A stretch of DNA of 64,000 nt. Source: Chiayiivirga flava. GTDB taxonomy: Bacteria; Pseudomonadota; Gammaproteobacteria; Xanthomonadales; Xanthomonadaceae. The notes below the pieces were generated by a model. That model worked only from the letters and a program-made list of their open reading frames with translations. It searched no databases and had not been told where the DNA came from. Location of the stretch: assembly GCF_014202825.1 (NCBI RefSeq), contig NZ_JACHHP010000002.1:558001-622000 (forward strand), in the 5' to 3' direction. The position numbers were made by a program, and so were the translations under genes. Shown one piece after another: positions 18,006 through 26,490 of this stretch (the stretch's first letter is position 1; every line of letters starts with the position of its first letter).

Positions 18006-19391
18006 ATGCAGGTACGTGAGGTATCAAAGGCAGATGCACTGGCTCTTTCCTGCCAGCCGGAAGGCCACTTCTATGATCGGAAGGCCGCTCAAATAAAGGG
18101 CGCCAAACTTCAGAAGATCGTTTGCGCATTTGCGAACGCAGACGGCGGCGACGTCTACGTTGGCATCGCGGACGACAAGGACCAGGCAGACCCGGAGAAG
18201 CGGTGGGCTGGCGCGCCCAGCATGGAGGAATTCAATCAGCTTATCCAATCTTTAATGGAGCTATCTCCGTCACCGCCAATGACCTTGGAGTTTCTAAGAT
18301 CATCACTTTCGGAAAATTACGTTCTTCATATCCAAGTCGATAAAAGTCAGTCCGTTCACCAAACAGCAGACGGAACTGTGTACGAGCGCAAAGGCGCGCA
18401 GTCCCTTCCCATCAGAGAGGCAGAGAGAATCACTGCACTAGGATTTGCGAAGGGCGCGTCTTCCTATGAAGACATGCAAGTTGACTCCGCGGACGCGGAA
18501 GATGTGGTGGACTCAGATGAAATCAACGTATTTTTGGGCGAATACTCGCCTAAAACTGATCCGCTCGATCTTTCACTCAACAAGGGACTGATCGATCGCA
18601 AGACTTTCAAGCCAAAAGCCTGCGGACTGCTGCTTTTTTCAAATGAGCCGAGCGTTGTCATTCCGAAGAAATGCTCTGTAAAGATTATCAGATACGAAAC
18701 TAAAGAAGATGATCCGGAGCGCGATCACTTGGGATTTACTGAGACCATTGAAGGGCCTCTGTATCCGCTGATACGTGCTTCTGTCGAGCGCGTGACTGAA
18801 ATAATGTCCTCTATCAATGTCTGGACTACGGATGGCGCAAAATCAATGCAGTACCCACCAGAGACTCTCTGGGAGATTGTGGTCAATGCAGTGATTCATC
18901 GCGATTACTCGGTTTCGGATGATGTCCAAATCCTTATCTTCGACAACCGTATTGAGGTGCTCAGCCCGGGACGGTTGCCTGGCTTCGTAAGCCGAGAGAA
19001 CATTCTTGACGTGCGGTATGCGCGAAATCCGAAGATTGTAGGCATGCTTTCGAAGTACAAGAATGCGCCAAACAAAGACATTGGAGAGGGCCTTAATACG
19101 GCCTTTCAGAAGATGAAAGAGTGGAAGATGCGCAACCCGGAGATCCTTGAAGAGGACAACTATGTCCGAGTTGTTATTCCACACGCATCCCTTGCCACCC
19201 CGCAGGAGGCGATCATGGAATTCCTCTCCAAGAATACAATAATTACAAATAAGCAGGCGCGAGACATTACCGGCATAAAAAGCGAAAACGCAGTCAAATC
19301 AGAGTTCTACAAGCTTCGGGATGCGGGAAGCATTGAGATGATCCCCGAACTTAAGGGCAACAAGGCCGCGTGGCGACTTAAAGCGAAATGA
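18006..19391 (+). CDS. Cassette 1: Schlafen/AlbA_2-type ATP-binding protein
   Basis: A 461-aa protein starting at ATG 18006 with ribosome-binding site GCAGGAGAAACC. The N-terminal ~150 residues form an AlbA_2 (Schlafen-like) domain with GHFYDRKAAQIKGAKLQKIV and ANADGGDVYVGIADDK. The middle contains a GHKL/HATPase_c_4-like region (WEIVVNAVIHRDYS, then IEVLSPGRLPGFV), and a winged-helix-like end follows (ITNKQARDITGI). This matches COG2865-type putative transcriptional regulators/helicase-related proteins. Schlafen-like proteins bind or cleave RNA in some systems and occur in phage defence; no role is proven here. It is AT-richer than the chromosome. It is the first cassette, where expression from an integron promoter is usually highest. 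Confidence 0.8.
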   Translation: MQVREVSKADALALSCQPEGHFYDRKAAQIKGAKLQKIVCAFANADGGDVYVGIADDKDQADPEKRWAGAPSMEEFNQLIQSLMELSPSPPMTLEFLRSSLSENYVLHIQVDKSQSVHQTADGTVYERKGAQSLPIREAERITALGFAKGASSYEDMQVDSADAEDVVDSDEINVFLGEYSPKTDPLDLSLNKGLIDRKTFKPKACGLLLFSNEPSVVIPKKCSVKIIRYETKEDDPERDHLGFTETIEGPLYPLIRASVERVTEIMSSINVWTTDGAKSMQYPPETLWEIVVNAVIHRDYSVSDDVQILIFDNRIEVLSPGRLPGFVSRENILDVRYARNPKIVGMLSKYKNAPNKDIGEGLNTAFQKMKEWKMRNPEILEEDNYVRVVIPHASLATPQEAIMEFLSKNTIITNKQARDITGIKSENAVKSEFYKLRDAGSIEMIPELKGNKAAWRLKAK

Positions 19392-19401
19392 CCGGCCTGC
19401 C

Positions 19402-19461
19402 GTCTAACAGTTCGTTCAAGCCGACGCCACTTCGTGGCGCGGCTTAACTCAGGTGTTAGGC
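19402..19461 (+). repeat. attC site 1 (60 bp)
   Basis: It runs from R'' GTCTAAC to R' GTTAGGC. The bottom-strand hairpin is AAGCCG-a-CGCCAC / GTGGCG-CGGCTT with an extrahelical base and a 3-nt TTC loop. It is a compact Xanthomonas-type site. Confidence 0.93.
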
Positions 19462-19476
19462 CCTCAGGAAACTTCA

Positions 19477-20151
19477 ATGCGCTGCCCAACCTGTAAACGT
19501 GAGTTCTACCCGCAACCAGATCACATCGGCACCTATTGGGAAGACCAAGAAGAAGGTACGGATGGTGCGTTCAAGTTCACGATCCAGCAGTGTCCGTCTT
19601 GCTACGAGACGATAGTTGTCCGCGAGTCCGGAAGAGGCTACTTGATCGGTGAAAATCTTATTTTTCATGAAGCAGCCGAATCGCTGATCATATATCCAGA
19701 GCAAAATGATTTTTCCGTTGCGCCTGAGGTTCCTGCTGATTTCGCGGCCGATCTCCAGGAAGCAAACGCAGCGCTTGACTATAGTGCCAAAGCCAGTGCT
19801 GCGCTCTCGCGCAGGCTGCTACAGAAGGTGCTTCGCGAGAAGCTTGGCATAACTAAGCACGACTTGTCTAAAGAGATTGATGAGTTTATCGCTTCATCAA
19901 AAGCGCCCACTTACCTCACCGACGCGATAGATGCTGTCCGTCAGATTGGAAATTTTGCAGCACATCCTATTAAGTACACCAATACCGGAGAGATAGTTGA
20001 CGTAGAGCCCGGGGAGGCGGAGTGGATTCTAGAGGTGGTGGACTCTCTCTTCGACTTCGTGTTTGTGCAACCCGCAAAACTTGAGCAACGCAGGACGTCC
20101 CTCAACCAAAAGCTTCAAGAGATGGGTAAGCCAGCACTCAAAGGGGCCTAA
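19477..20151 (+). CDS. Cassette 2: DUF4145-domain protein with zinc ribbon
   Basis: A 224-aa protein starting at ATG 19477 (MRCPTCKREF). Two CxxC pairs (CPTC near residue 3, CPSC near residue 41) form a likely zinc ribbon. A helical DUF4145 domain follows, containing ALSRRLLQKVLREKLGI and the IDAVRQIGNFAAHP motif. DUF4145 domains occur in restriction-modification and other defence proteins, often as a C-terminal helical module. The stop codon lies inside the R'' of attC 2. Function unknown. Confidence 0.8.
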   Translation: MRCPTCKREFYPQPDHIGTYWEDQEEGTDGAFKFTIQQCPSCYETIVVRESGRGYLIGENLIFHEAAESLIIYPEQNDFSVAPEVPADFAADLQEANAALDYSAKASAALSRRLLQKVLREKLGITKHDLSKEIDEFIASSKAPTYLTDAIDAVRQIGNFAAHPIKYTNTGEIVDVEPGEAEWILEVVDSLFDFVFVQPAKLEQRRTSLNQKLQEMGKPALKGA

Positions 20152-20205
20152 CAATTCATTCAAGCCGACGCCGTTTCGCGGCGCGGCTTAACTCAGGTGT
20201 TATAC
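20146..20205 (+). repeat. attC site 2 (60 bp)
   Basis: R'' GCCTAAC to R' GTTATAC; stem AAGCCGACGCCG / CGGCGCGGCTT with a short loop. Nearly identical to sites 1, 3 and 5. Confidence 0.93.
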
Positions 20206-20209
20206 CCCA

Positions 20210-20605
20210 ATGAATGCATCTCGGCAAGCCAAGCTAGAGACTCAGCTCGCGGCCACCGAGGGTGAGCTGCTTGAGTTGCTTGCTGCCGCGCTGCCGCAAA
20301 CCGCACAGCATGGAGACACGTTGTTTTTCAACTCCGCGTTCCACCCCGATTACGTTCGGACACACCAGATCGGCGACCGCAACGAGCGGCTCTTATCGCT
20401 GGCTAGTGAGGCAGTGGCACTCCGGGAGCAAATTGGCCTGCCAGTTCTTGGCTCCGCTGGACAACTCTTTCTCTCAGCATGCAGTGAGGCGTCCAATTCG
20501 GCCAATGACAATCGCCGTGGCCCACGTAAGCTTGCCGCTTGGTTGCTAGGAGAATTGTGGCCTAACAATTCATTCAAGCCGACGCCGCTTCGCGGCGCGG
20601 CTTAA
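20210..20605 (+). CDS. Cassette 3: hypothetical protein with attC-encoded tail
   Basis: A 131-aa protein starting at ATG 20210, 4 nt after attC 2. It is rich in Ala, Leu and Glu, mostly helical, with no membrane segment and no recognised family. The reading frame has no stop before attC 3, so its last ~13 residues (NNSFKPTPLRGAA) are encoded by the recombination site itself and end at the TAA in the site's right half. The cassette would gain a different C-terminus if it recombined with a different attC (inference). Confidence 0.55.
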   Translation: MNASRQAKLETQLAATEGELLELLAAALPQTAQHGDTLFFNSAFHPDYVRTHQIGDRNERLLSLASEAVALREQIGLPVLGSAGQLFLSACSEASNSANDNRRGPRKLAAWLLGELWPNNSFKPTPLRGAA

Positions 20606-20619
20606 TTCAGGTGTTATGC
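20560..20619 (+). repeat. attC site 3 (60 bp)
   Basis: R'' GCCTAAC to R' GTTATGC; same compact stem as sites 1, 2 and 5. It also encodes the end of the cassette 3 protein. Confidence 0.93.
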
Positions 20620-20622
20620 CCG

Positions 20623-21114
20623 ATGTTAAAGTTCGTCTTAAGCCTGCTGATCCTCAGTACATCTCTTCATGCGACGGAGTCAGCCTTGTCGAACGCTAAG
20701 ACTGAGTGCGAGAACCTCATGAATACTGCGGTACCCTTCGCGGAGAAAATGCTCGCGGAGCACGGTGAGTTCTTTCCCTACGGCCAGGTGCTGTCACCAG
20801 ACGGGTCGATTGTCGCTGTCGCGGCATCCACGGGTTCCGAGCGTCCGAAGTCGCAGACAATCATTGACCTCTTGAAGCAGGGGTTTGCAAAGGGCGCGAA
20901 GTATGGCACGTACAGAGCAACAGCACTCGTTTACGACGCCAAGGTTTCAATACCTTCCTCGGGAGAGAAGTCCGATGCCATCGCCGTCGAGCTCGACCAC
21001 GTTGAGCGCTACTCCGTCGTTGTCTACCTTCCCTACTCGCTGCACAATGGACAGATCACATATGGAGAGGTGTTTGCCCAACGAGGTTCCGGCAAAGTCT
21101 TTGATGCGGAGTAG
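20623..21114 (+). CDS. Cassette 4: exported hypothetical protein
   Basis: A 163-aa protein starting at ATG 20623, right after attC 3. The signal peptide MLKFVLSLLILSTSLHA is followed by a soluble mixed alpha/beta protein (PYGQVLSPDGSIVAVAAS, then VVVYLPYSLHNGQITYGEVF). The pattern resembles small periplasmic proteins carried in integrons, without an assigned family. The stop at 21112-21114 is just before attC 4. Confidence 0.6.
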   Translation: MLKFVLSLLILSTSLHATESALSNAKTECENLMNTAVPFAEKMLAEHGEFFPYGQVLSPDGSIVAVAASTGSERPKSQTIIDLLKQGFAKGAKYGTYRATALVYDAKVSIPSSGEKSDAIAVELDHVERYSVVVYLPYSLHNGQITYGEVFAQRGSGKVFDAE

Positions 21115-21116
21115 GC

Positions 21117-21205
21117 GCATAACTATGTGTTCAAGCCGACCGCCGAGGAAGTTGCTCTATCATCCACACGCTGTCGCGCGGCGGCGGCTTAACACGGCGT
21201 TAGAT
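21117..21205 (+). repeat. attC site 4 (89 bp, long type)
   Basis: R'' GCATAAC to R' GTTAGAT, with TTCAAGCCGACCGCCG and CGGCGGCGGCTTAA forming the stem and an extended variable terminal structure. It clearly differs from the 60-bp sites. Confidence 0.87.
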
Positions 21206-21221
21206 GCTCTTGGGAGCAAAT

Positions 21222-21710
21222 ATGCATCGGAAAATTGCAGCTGCCATATTCCTCGCCGCTTCCGGCTCCGCAACAGCCGCGACGCCCGTTAGTCCGTCAG
21301 ATCTGGCTGGTACTTGGCGGTGTGGCCCAACTGTCATGCAGGGACCGGGCTTCACCGTCACGGTAACTGATGAAACAACTAGGCTTCCGGACGGCACTTT
21401 CACTGGTCACACCCGCAGCGTAATCTCGTCTCCAGGCAAGGTGCCTCTTACACTTCAAGATCGCAGTGCCGGCACTTGGGAGCTTGCAGGTGACGTAGTG
21501 AGGTCTCGGATTAACCATGTCGAGTTTCTCTCGGCATCAGATCCGTCGGTCACAAAGGAGGCCGGTCAGAAGGCGCAAGACGAGCAGCTGGCTAAGAAGT
21601 CCGTCTATGAGTCTCGCATCCTTGAGTTCAACGGCACGCGGTCGCGCTCCATTCCAGTCAACTCTATGTACAAAGAGGCGGCTGTCGAGTCTAACTGTGA
21701 GCGCATCTAA
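21222..21710 (+). CDS. Cassette 5: exported hypothetical protein, beta-rich
   Basis: A 162-aa protein. The start is at ATG 21222 (signal peptide MHRKIAAAIFLAASGSATA); a start 18 nt upstream is in frame but spoils the signal. The mature part begins with SPSDLAGTWRCGPT and continues as alternating strands (GPGFTVTVTDETTRLPDGTF), suggesting a lipocalin-like or small beta-barrel fold. The stop lies in the R'' of attC 5. No family assigned. Confidence 0.6.
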   Translation: MHRKIAAAIFLAASGSATAATPVSPSDLAGTWRCGPTVMQGPGFTVTVTDETTRLPDGTFTGHTRSVISSPGKVPLTLQDRSAGTWELAGDVVRSRINHVEFLSASDPSVTKEAGQKAQDEQLAKKSVYESRILEFNGTRSRSIPVNSMYKEAAVESNCERI

Positions 21711-21764
21711 CAATTCATTCAAGCCGACGCCGCTTCGCGGCGCGGCTTAACTTAGGTGTTAGAG
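21705..21764 (+). repeat. attC site 5 (60 bp)
   Basis: R'' ATCTAAC to R' GTTAGAG; compact stem identical to site 3 through most of its length. Confidence 0.93.
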
Positions 21765-21783
21765 CGCACTGCTTGGGGTTTCC

Positions 21784-22332
21784 GTGAACTCTGCAAAAAC
21801 GCAAGGCAAAGCCGAAGTTCGGAAGTTGCGCGGTGCGATCACTCTAATCGCACTTGGGGCCGCCCTTGTTCACGTCCTCTGGCCGTGGCTTGCCATCGAC
21901 TACGTAACGGTGCTTCTCCTTGTTCTTGCGCTTGTGCCATGGCTCGGCCCACTCATCAGTAGCATTGAAGTAGCAGGCATTGGCAAGGTTGAGCTGAGAG
22001 GAGAGGTCCAGAAAGCAGTTGAGGTGGCGTCTTCGGGTGCGTTGGAGCGCATAGGTCGCCTCGACTCAAGGCTTGTCGACTACTGGGAGCGCGAGGGAAA
22101 CGTCAGGCCCGAGGCATCGGCTGATCACCTCGCACTCATTGAGCAAGCCGTTGCAGAGTTGGAGGCCGAATTCGCAATGTCCAGCGGAAGCGAAAGGCTA
22201 GCGGTCGGTCTGGCTCTTCGAGATGCCAACTGGAGGCTCCTTGCTCAAGCAAGAAAACATTACGGTTCGTCCGATCCGTATCAGAGGATTCGTGGCGAGG
22301 CGATCGAGCGATTCTCGAGCCTTGGGCGCTGA
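21784..22332 (+). CDS. Cassette 6: small membrane protein with helical cytoplasmic domain
   Basis: A 182-aa protein from GTG 21784. Two adjacent hydrophobic helices (about residues 19-38 and 40-58) with a very short turn anchor it in the inner membrane. The remaining ~120 residues are soluble and helical (ALIEQAVAELEAEFAMSSGS). No family recognised. The GTG start is chosen because no ATG precedes the hydrophobic region. Confidence 0.6.
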   Translation: MNSAKTQGKAEVRKLRGAITLIALGAALVHVLWPWLAIDYVTVLLLVLALVPWLGPLISSIEVAGIGKVELRGEVQKAVEVASSGALERIGRLDSRLVDYWEREGNVRPEASADHLALIEQAVAELEAEFAMSSGSERLAVGLALRDANWRLLAQARKHYGSSDPYQRIRGEAIERFSSLGR

Positions 22333-22355
22333 GCAGTCTTGTCAACTTTGGGGCG

Positions 22356-22446
22356 CTCTAACTATGCGTTCAAGCGGACCGCTGGGAGAGGCTTCCATGT
22401 TTCCTGGGGTGTGGTCGGCCAGCGGCCGCTTAACACGGCGTTAGCA
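22356..22446 (+). repeat. attC site 6 (91 bp, long type)
   Basis: R''-like CTCTAAC to R' GTTAGCA; TTCAAGCGGACCGCTGG pairs with CCAGCGGCCGCTTAA. The long variable terminal region resembles site 8. Confidence 0.83.
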
Positions 22447-22626
22447 GGCTGCTCGGTGAGCGTTTTGCGTCGTCGTCACACCGATTTCTGCTCTTGAGTG
22501 CGAGGTGGCGTGTGCAAGGCAGCGTGGATTGCACCGTGACGCCCGTTGCTAGGGCAGGCACTGCATCTTGTCGGGTCGCACTTACCATGGCAGGCTCGCA
22601 GAGCATGCGCGTCGCGGCTCGCAGCC
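22447..22626 (+). other. Cassette 7: no convincing protein-coding gene
   Basis: About 180 bp between attC 6 and attC 7. The only + strand frame starts at a TTG (22494), has no ribosome-binding site and runs through attC 7 with an Arg/Ser/Ala-rich composition unlike its neighbours. It may be a non-coding or degraded cassette, or carry a promoter or small RNA for cassette 8. Confidence 0.5.
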
Positions 22627-22714
22627 TTCTAACTAGTCCTTCAAGCCGACCGCTGGGAGTTGGTCGCTTGATCCCCACGCCGTCGCGGGCGGCGGCTTAA
22701 CTCCGGTGTTAGAT
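22627..22714 (+). repeat. attC site 7 (88 bp, long type)
   Basis: R''-like TTCTAAC to R' GTTAGAT, stem around TTCAAGCCGACCGCTGG and GGCGGCTTAA. Related to broken site 10 at 24249. Confidence 0.83.
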
Positions 22715-22720
22715 CTCACT

Positions 22721-23113
22721 GTGATCTTCGTCGCAAACAATGAAGAGCAGTCCCTCATGGTCTTTCCGCCTGAGGCAGATGCAGTCGCTTACTGCGAGGG
22801 CCTGGATGTTGAGGCGGGGGAGTGGTTGTTCTGGGACAATGCGGGTAACCCGCTTGAGCCCCGCTTCGAAGTGCCAAACAAGCGCGGCTTGTTCACAGTA
22901 CAAAACGGCACCTACCGCTTGGTTCCTGCCGCCTCACCGTATCGCGTCGAGCTTGCCGTAGCGCTCTCAGAGATCAGGCATTTCGAAGGCCCAGCCCTCT
23001 TCCTGTCGGAGGCAGTAGTGCGCAATCACATCGCGGTTTCTTCCATTCGACACGATGTTAGTCCTGGTGAGATCCAACTATGCGTTCAAGCGGACCGCGG
23101 GGAGAGGCCTTGA
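22721..23113 (+). CDS. Cassette 8: hypothetical cytoplasmic protein
   Basis: A 130-aa protein; the likely start is GTG 22721 (VIFVANNEEQSL), since the next upstream candidate lies inside attC 7. It is an acidic, mixed alpha/beta protein with FPPEADAVAYCEGLDVEAGE and WDNAGNPLEPRFE. It has no signal peptide or membrane segment. The last ~14 residues are read from attC 8. No family is recognised; short proteins of this look occur in integron cassettes and next to toxin or immunity genes. Confidence 0.55.
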   Translation: MIFVANNEEQSLMVFPPEADAVAYCEGLDVEAGEWLFWDNAGNPLEPRFEVPNKRGLFTVQNGTYRLVPAASPYRVELAVALSEIRHFEGPALFLSEAVVRNHIAVSSIRHDVSPGEIQLCVQADRGERP

Positions 23114-23162
23114 TGATTCCTGATAAGTTGTCGGCCCGCGGCCGCTTAACGCGGTGTTAGCT
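23072..23162 (+). repeat. attC site 8 (91 bp, long type)
   Basis: R'' ATCCAAC to R' GTTAGCT; TTCAAGCGGACCGCGGG pairs with CCCGCGGCCGCTTAA. Confidence 0.87.
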
Positions 23163-23165
23163 GGC

Positions 23166-23789
23166 ATGGCAACTGACTTCGCTGCGGTGATTTTTCAACT
23201 ACCAGTTTTGTTGGGCGTGTTGGGACTTGCAGCAATCGCCTTTCTCGGTCGTGGGCGCGCAATCAGCCCTGCGTCATTTCTTGGGATTGGGAGGTCGCGC
23301 CTGGCTCTTGGCTTCCTGGCCGCAATCGCGGCGACACTCGCATATTCAGCCTTTGAGTCTTGGCAGCTGGGCCAAGAAAAAATTGCTCTTGGGCACGTCA
23401 CAGCTGCGGAGGCAAGGACTCGCTGGGTTGGCTGGAGCCTCTACTTCTTTGTTCTTGCTACACCGTTTGTAGTTGCTGGCCTCACGGTTCTGGGTTTGCC
23501 GGCGCTCGCTGTGTTGCGCCGCTTTCGGTTCGCTTCGTTGGCGGGCATCCTCGCGACAGCGCTCCTATTCTCTGCAACCATGGCGGGGTGGGTACTTGTC
23601 GCGCCCCATAACCTATGGTGCTCCTCGCATCCATCTGCCTGCGCAATAGAATCTTTTAGCGCGGCGGCTGGCCTCAGCATTCCTGTTGCAGTCGCCTTCG
23701 CGCTTGGCGCACGTTTGCCGTGGCTACGAAGCGCATCGCTACAAGCTAACAATTCGTCCAAGCCGACGCCGCTTCGCGGCGCGCCTTAA
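23166..23789 (+). CDS. Cassette 9: polytopic membrane protein with attC-encoded tail
   Basis: A 207-aa protein starting at ATG 23166, 3 nt after attC 8. Four or five hydrophobic helices are visible (around residues 8-26, 44-62, 88-112, 120-146 and 165-185). The C-terminus NNSSKPTPLRGAP is translated from attC 9, parallel to cassette 3. No family recognised. The broken attC 9 and the IS remnant follow immediately. Confidence 0.6.
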   Translation: MATDFAAVIFQLPVLLGVLGLAAIAFLGRGRAISPASFLGIGRSRLALGFLAAIAATLAYSAFESWQLGQEKIALGHVTAAEARTRWVGWSLYFFVLATPFVVAGLTVLGLPALAVLRRFRFASLAGILATALLFSATMAGWVLVAPHNLWCSSHPSACAIESFSAAAGLSIPVAVAFALGARLPWLRSASLQANNSSKPTPLRGAP

Positions 23790-23794
23790 TTCAG
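23744..23794 (+). repeat. attC site 9, truncated by IS110-family remnant
   Basis: R''-like AGCTAAC, the compact stem and TTAATTCAG are intact. The expected GTGTTA right boundary is replaced by CAACTGTCTTG at 23795, where the insertion-sequence remnant begins. Confidence 0.8.
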
Positions 23795-24323
<529 letters not shown>

Positions 24324-24340
24324 ATCACGAACTTACCTAT

Positions 24341-24853
24341 ATGCGGCTCATATATCTCATTGAAGGCCCAGTTGGCGCAGGCAAGTCAACGTACGCCTCA
24401 GCTCTTGCATCGCGGATTGGTGGTGTTCACATCGCGCTTGACGAGTGGTTCGCGCGGCTGTTCAGCCCAGATCGACCCAGCGTCGATGTGATGCCTTGGT
24501 ACCTTGCCCGCAAAGAGCGTCTTGCGCAACACATTTGGACTCACGCCCAGGCGCTGCTCGGGTCCGGAACGACGCCCATTCTCGAACTCGGGCTCGTTCA
24601 AAGGCAAAGCCGGGAGGCCTTTTATGAGCAAGCTCGCCTCGCGGAGATTGAACTCAAAGTCCATGTTCTCGAGGCGCCACGTGAGGTTCGCCGCGAACGA
24701 GTCGCTCGTCGGAATGTCGAGAAGGGCCCCACCTTCTCAATGGTCGTTTCTGATGCAATCTTCGAGCTCGCCAGCGACATGTGGCAGAGCCCGGACGCCA
24801 TCGAGCTTCTGGAACATCGAATCGAAGTCGTATCCACTGAGCTTGCGCTGTGA
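24341..24853 (+). CDS. Cassette 10 (last): P-loop kinase/zeta-toxin-like protein
   Basis: A 170-aa protein starting at ATG 24341. A Walker A motif (GPVGAGKST, residues 9-17) follows the first strand. A D-E-W motif in HIALDEWFARLF and an Arg-rich lid (REVRRERVARRN) are typical of small AAA_33 / zeta-toxin / shikimate-kinase-like P-loop kinases. Related proteins phosphorylate antibiotics, nucleotides or cell-wall precursors; the substrate here is unknown. Only a GGCTAAC R''-like sequence (24855-24861) follows, not a full attC, so the array's right end appears eroded. Confidence 0.75.
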   Translation: MRLIYLIEGPVGAGKSTYASALASRIGGVHIALDEWFARLFSPDRPSVDVMPWYLARKERLAQHIWTHAQALLGSGTTPILELGLVQRQSREAFYEQARLAEIELKVHVLEAPREVRRERVARRNVEKGPTFSMVVSDAIFELASDMWQSPDAIELLEHRIEVVSTELAL

Positions 24854-24985
24854 TGGCTAACAGGTCGGTCGATCCGGAGGCATCGGGCGGTCTTCGCGGC
24901 AGACGCAGGGTTCGTTGCTACAGTTGCGGCCGGGACGGTGCGGCTTGCCGTCCCGCGCACGGCATCACCGCTTGGGGAGAACGCA

Positions 24986-25288
24986 ATGTATGGGCTGATC
25001 GGCAAGTTCAGGGCCGTGCCGGGGCAACGCGACGCGCTGGTTGCCATCCTTCTGGAGGATGTGTCGGCGATGCCGGGCTGCCTGAGTTATGTGGTCGCGC
25101 AGGATCCGGGCGATGCCGACGCGCTGTGGGTGACGGAAGTCTGGGACAGTCGGGCCAGTCACCAGGCGTCGCTGTCGCTGCCGCAGGTCAAGGACGCGAT
25201 CGCGCGCGCCATGCCGCTGATTGCGGGGTTAGACCAGCACATCGAGACCGTGCCGGCGGGTGGCTATGGCATCCGGGCCCCCGGCTGA
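24986..25288 (+). CDS. Antibiotic-biosynthesis-monooxygenase (ABM) family protein
   Basis: A 100-aa dimeric alpha+beta-barrel protein starting at MYGLIGKFRAVPGQ. The core segments are RDALVAILLEDVSAMPGCLSY, and VTEVWDSRASHQASL for the second strand-helix unit. These are cofactor-free quinol monooxygenase-like proteins, often acting in redox stress; the substrate is unknown. It is the first chromosomal-type gene to the right of the cassette array (high GC returns). Confidence 0.82.
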   Translation: MYGLIGKFRAVPGQRDALVAILLEDVSAMPGCLSYVVAQDPGDADALWVTEVWDSRASHQASLSLPQVKDAIARAMPLIAGLDQHIETVPAGGYGIRAPG

Positions 25289-25476
25289 CGAACGGGTCGG
25301 GCCCGAGCCGGTGCTCGCGTGCGTTCGAGCGGGCGTCGGCCTTCGATCATCGCGTTGCGCTCGTCCGATCGCGTTTGCGCAGTCGGCTGTCGCGAGGGCT
25401 GCATCGATCCGCCTGCAACGCTGCGTTCGCGGTTGATCGCGCGCGGTACTTCGTTTCCTTGTCCACCGGATTGCCC

Positions 25477-26430
25477 ATGCCACATCGCGCGTCGCGCCGC
25501 CGCTTTCTGCACACCGCATTGCTGGTTGCGGCGGCCCCGGCGCTGGCTCGCGCCGCGGTCGCGCCAGCACCGGCGTTCGGCCCCGGGTCGACCGCCGAGG
25601 AGGTGACGCGCGGCCTCGACCTGCGCGGCAAGACCGCCGTGGTGACGGGCTGCAACTCCGGCCTCGGCTTCGAGACGATGCGCGTGCTCGCGCAGCGCGG
25701 GGCGCATGTGATCGGCACCGCGCGCAGCGTCGAGAAGGGGCGCGACGCCTGCGCGCGCATCGAGGGTTCGGCCACGGCGGTGGTGCTCGATCTGGGCAAT
25801 TTCGAGTCGGTGGTGGCCTGCACGCGCGCGATCGCCGCGCGCGAAGTGCCGATCGACATGCTGATCTGCAACGCCGGCATCGTGCTCGGCGAACACGAAC
25901 AGGTGTACGGGCTGGAGAAGCAATTCGTGGTCAACCATCTGGGGCATTTCCTGTTCGCGCACCGGCTGATCGATCGGGTGCGCGCCGCGCCGCAGGGCCG
26001 CGTGGTGGTGCTCGGCAGCGGCGACCACCGCAACGCACCGCCGGGCGGCATCCAGTTCGACCGGCTCTCCGGCGAAGGGTGGCACGAGCGCGGCTACAGC
26101 CATTCCAAGCCCGCGAACGGGCTGTTCTCGCTGGAGCTGGCGCGGCGGTTGCGCGGCAGCGCGGCCACCTCGAACTGCGTGTCGCCGGGGCACGTGCGCA
26201 CCAACATCCTGCGCAACGTCGGCAATGCCTACGGCGCGCACGCGCGCAGCGTCGGGCACGGTGCGGCGACGCCGTGCTACGTGGCCGCGCATCCGGCGAT
26301 GGCCGGCATCAGCGGCGCGTTCCTGCGCGATTTCGCGCCGGCGGAGCAGAGTGCGGCGCAGACCGACGCGGCGATGGCCGCGACGCTGTGGCAGGTGTCG
26401 GAAGAGCTCACGCGGCCGTATCTGTCCTGA
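25477..26430 (+). CDS. Tat-exported SDR-family oxidoreductase
   Basis: A 317-aa protein with a twin-arginine-type leader (SRRRFLHTALLVAAAPALA). The SDR domain has TGCNSGLG for cofactor binding, NAG in ICNAGIVLG and the catalytic Tyr207-x3-Lys211 (YSHSK). It is close to the WW-domain-oxidoreductase/retinol-dehydrogenase-like SDRs. A Tat signal on an NAD(P)-dependent enzyme implies folding with cofactor before export. Substrate unknown. The 188 bp before it hold no gene. Confidence 0.82.
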   Translation: MPHRASRRRFLHTALLVAAAPALARAAVAPAPAFGPGSTAEEVTRGLDLRGKTAVVTGCNSGLGFETMRVLAQRGAHVIGTARSVEKGRDACARIEGSATAVVLDLGNFESVVACTRAIAAREVPIDMLICNAGIVLGEHEQVYGLEKQFVVNHLGHFLFAHRLIDRVRAAPQGRVVVLGSGDHRNAPPGGIQFDRLSGEGWHERGYSHSKPANGLFSLELARRLRGSAATSNCVSPGHVRTNILRNVGNAYGAHARSVGHGAATPCYVAAHPAMAGISGAFLRDFAPAEQSAAQTDAAMAATLWQVSEELTRPYLS

Positions 26431-26490
26431 GCTGCAGGGCACGGACAGCACGCCGCGCATGGCCGGCCGTGCGTTGCACCGGCGCGTCAC

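Noticed and set aside
22494..22700. Possible 68-aa protein in cassette 7
   Set aside because: TTG start, no ribosome-binding site, composition unlike neighbouring cassettes, and half of it lies in attC 7.
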